Positions 4,643 to 5,652 of a DNA stretch of 5,652 nt are shown piece by piece; the first letter of the stretch is position 1; each line of letters opens with the position of its first letter. This DNA comes from Candidatus Hydrogenedentota bacterium. GTDB taxonomy: Bacteria > Hydrogenedentota > Hydrogenedentia > Hydrogenedentales > CAITNO01. The stretch spans positions 1 to 5,652 of the forward strand of contig JAKLHG010000284.1 of assembly GCA_022710255.1 (NCBI GenBank). The letters are read 5' to 3'. The notes beneath the pieces were generated by a model that had not been told where the DNA came from, did no database searches, and saw nothing but the letters and a program-made list of their open reading frames with translations. Both the position numbers and the translations under genes were made by a program.

Positions 4643-5652
4643 TCAGCGGGTGTCTATACCTTCACGGGCGCCGCGAAGCACGCCTCCCCAGGCATCGCCA
4701 AGGGTGAGCACGCCCTTGAACGCCGTTCTTGCCAGGGAATCGCGCGACAGCCAGCATTCCAGGGCGGGACAGCATTGATAGTAGCCCTTGATCACCTGTT
4801 TTCCCAAAGGACTGCCGGCAAGCACGGTGTCCCGGAGGCACCTCAGATTTTCCACAGTGTCCGCTTTGGGAAAGAACAACCGGACGATAAAACACCGATC
4901 ATCGCCGCTGGAGGCGTAAGGCTCCTGACATTCAAGCCCCGGTGCCAAGTAACACTGTATCTGTGGAAAAAACAGCGAGAAAGAACTGTAGTTATCAAAA
5001 TTACCGCTCGTGTCGGTGCAACTGTGGCTCGGCCCGTTACTGAGCGTTCCCAGGATGCGGTAGTTCAGTTCCCGGTACAGCAAGGGCGAACCCGAAGAGC
5101 CTTGTTCGGTGACCCCTTCCGTCCACAACACTTCAACCTGCTGCGCATACTCCCGGGTACACATGATATCCAGGCAGGTATCTTTGGCGATAGCGGTGAC
5201 TGTGCCGCGCGATGTCTTCATGCTGTCGGCTCTGGGATGATGAATGGTCTGTATGAGGTCGCCTGAAACCGGCCGCAAGGTATCCCATCCCAGCCAGGCG
5301 CGACCGTGGGGCCCCGCCGCCACGGGTTCATTCAGTTTCAACAGTGCGGCATCCAAAACCTCGTTGTAGGAAAGTAATTGGGCGCCCCGGTTCCGGAGAA
5401 GCAGGTTCGGGTCATCCGACTCGCTGCGGTAATCCCAGAAGACTTCCATGCCGCTATAGTCTGCTCCACTGTCAAAGCAATGCCAGGAACTGAGCAGATA
5501 GGATTCCGGTGTCGGTTCGGCGGGGACCTGTGTGGAAAGGAGCGAACCCGTGCAGTATCCCTGACCCGCTCCGTAAGGGATGATGAGGATACCGACTCCA
5601 GAAGCGACCTTACGCGCGTCCGGGTTCCCTTCCATATCCACGGGGATGTTAC
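4643..5652 (-). CDS. Lysyl-endopeptidase-like (S1) serine protease with C-terminal CFI-box-like tail (5' partial)
   Basis: 335 residues are visible. The frame is open to the window edge, and the GTG at 5639-5641 is internal (visible text ...NIPVDMEGNP), so signal peptide and pro-region lie outside. Counting that GTG codon as 1, the protease domain spans about 11-233. It has the trypsin-like triad: His54 in LSSWHCF, Asp97 in LDAALLKL, Ser183 in VTEQGSSGSP. VFWDYRSE, LGWD, IHHPRAD and the GSSGSP context match Achromobacter lysyl endopeptidase closely. Asp216 (FDNY) falls where that enzyme has its S1-pocket Asp, suggesting cleavage after basic residues, but its pocket His is replaced (LSNGP versus LHGGP). 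Residues about 249-314 resemble the CFI-box C-terminal domain: RCFI, LRCLRDTVL, GKQVIKGYYQ, and a final LAR...VLTL. Unusually, the usual CFIATAAYG core is degenerate (CFIVRLFFP). Many cysteines fit a secreted, disulfide-bonded protein. Confidence 0.88.
   Translation of the reverse strand, partial: NIPVDMEGNPDARKVASGVGILIIPYGAGQGYCTGSLLSTQVPAEPTPESYLLSSWHCFDSGADYSGMEVFWDYRSESDDPNLLLRNRGAQLLSYNEVLDAALLKLNEPVAAGPHGRAWLGWDTLRPVSGDLIQTIHHPRADSMKTSRGTVTAIAKDTCLDIMCTREYAQQVEVLWTEGVTEQGSSGSPLLYRELNYRILGTLSNGPSHSCTDTSGNFDNYSSFSLFFPQIQCYLAPGLECQEPYASSGDDRCFIVRLFFPKADTVENLRCLRDTVLAGSPLGKQVIKGYYQCCPALECWLSRDSLARTAFKGVLTLGDAWGGVLRGAREGIDTR

Noticed and set aside
4622..5266. 214-codon plus-strand frame opposite the protease
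   Set aside because: It is a shadow of the protease gene, whose triad and CFI-box-like tail are on the minus strand.
5639..5641. GTG as the start of the protease gene
   Set aside because: The frame remains open to the window edge and no signal peptide follows this codon, which a secreted protease of this family should have; the codon is treated as an internal valine.

Overview
The window looks like bacterial chromosome from an environmental, probably uncultured, lineage. The coding part (about 1600-5650) is GC-rich. Its mix of genes is typical of deltaproteobacterial-type or PVC/Hydrogenedentes-type genomes: a Tat-signal metallophosphoesterase, a secreted lysyl-endopeptidase-like protease with a C-terminal 'CFI-box'-like tail, an organophosphate-type MFS permease, and dispersed palindromic repeats between genes. 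No marker gene is present, so this placement is an inference from gene content and could be wrong.

Layout from left to right. At 1-198 (+) is the end of an unrecognised gene whose product finishes in a charged, probably coiled-coil tail. At 268-450 (-) is a 60-residue small protein of a widespread but functionally unknown type, with a good ribosome binding site and a plausible promoter of its own. From about 451 to 1169 the DNA is visibly AT-richer and holds no convincing gene, only a 24-codon reading frame behind a strong Shine-Dalgarno and some short repeats. This patch lies directly downstream of a complete tRNA-Lys(UUU) gene at 1227-1302 (-) and its terminator hairpin, the usual position for an old integration site, although no integrase is visible. 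At 1303-1608 is a spacer with remnants of a dispersed repeat.

The right-hand part carries three protein genes, all on the minus strand. In transcription order they are the protease (4643-5652, 5' end outside the window), the Tat-exported metallophosphoesterase (3539-4534, 108 bases downstream and possibly co-transcribed) and, after a 568-base gap, the organophosphate:phosphate antiporter-like permease (1609-2970). The gap contains a roughly 227-base nested inverted-repeat element (3071-3297) and a separate GC-rich palindrome (3317-3334). It also contains a likely promoter/operator for the permease, in which an inverted repeat covers a poor -35 position.

The protease and phosphoesterase both act outside the cytoplasm, and the permease could import a phosphorylated small molecule. 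A shared scavenging role is possible but rests only on proximity. I see no clear previously undescribed multi-gene system. The points most worth a second look are the nested palindromic element, the divergent CFI-box tail on the protease, and the AT-rich patch beside tRNA-Lys.
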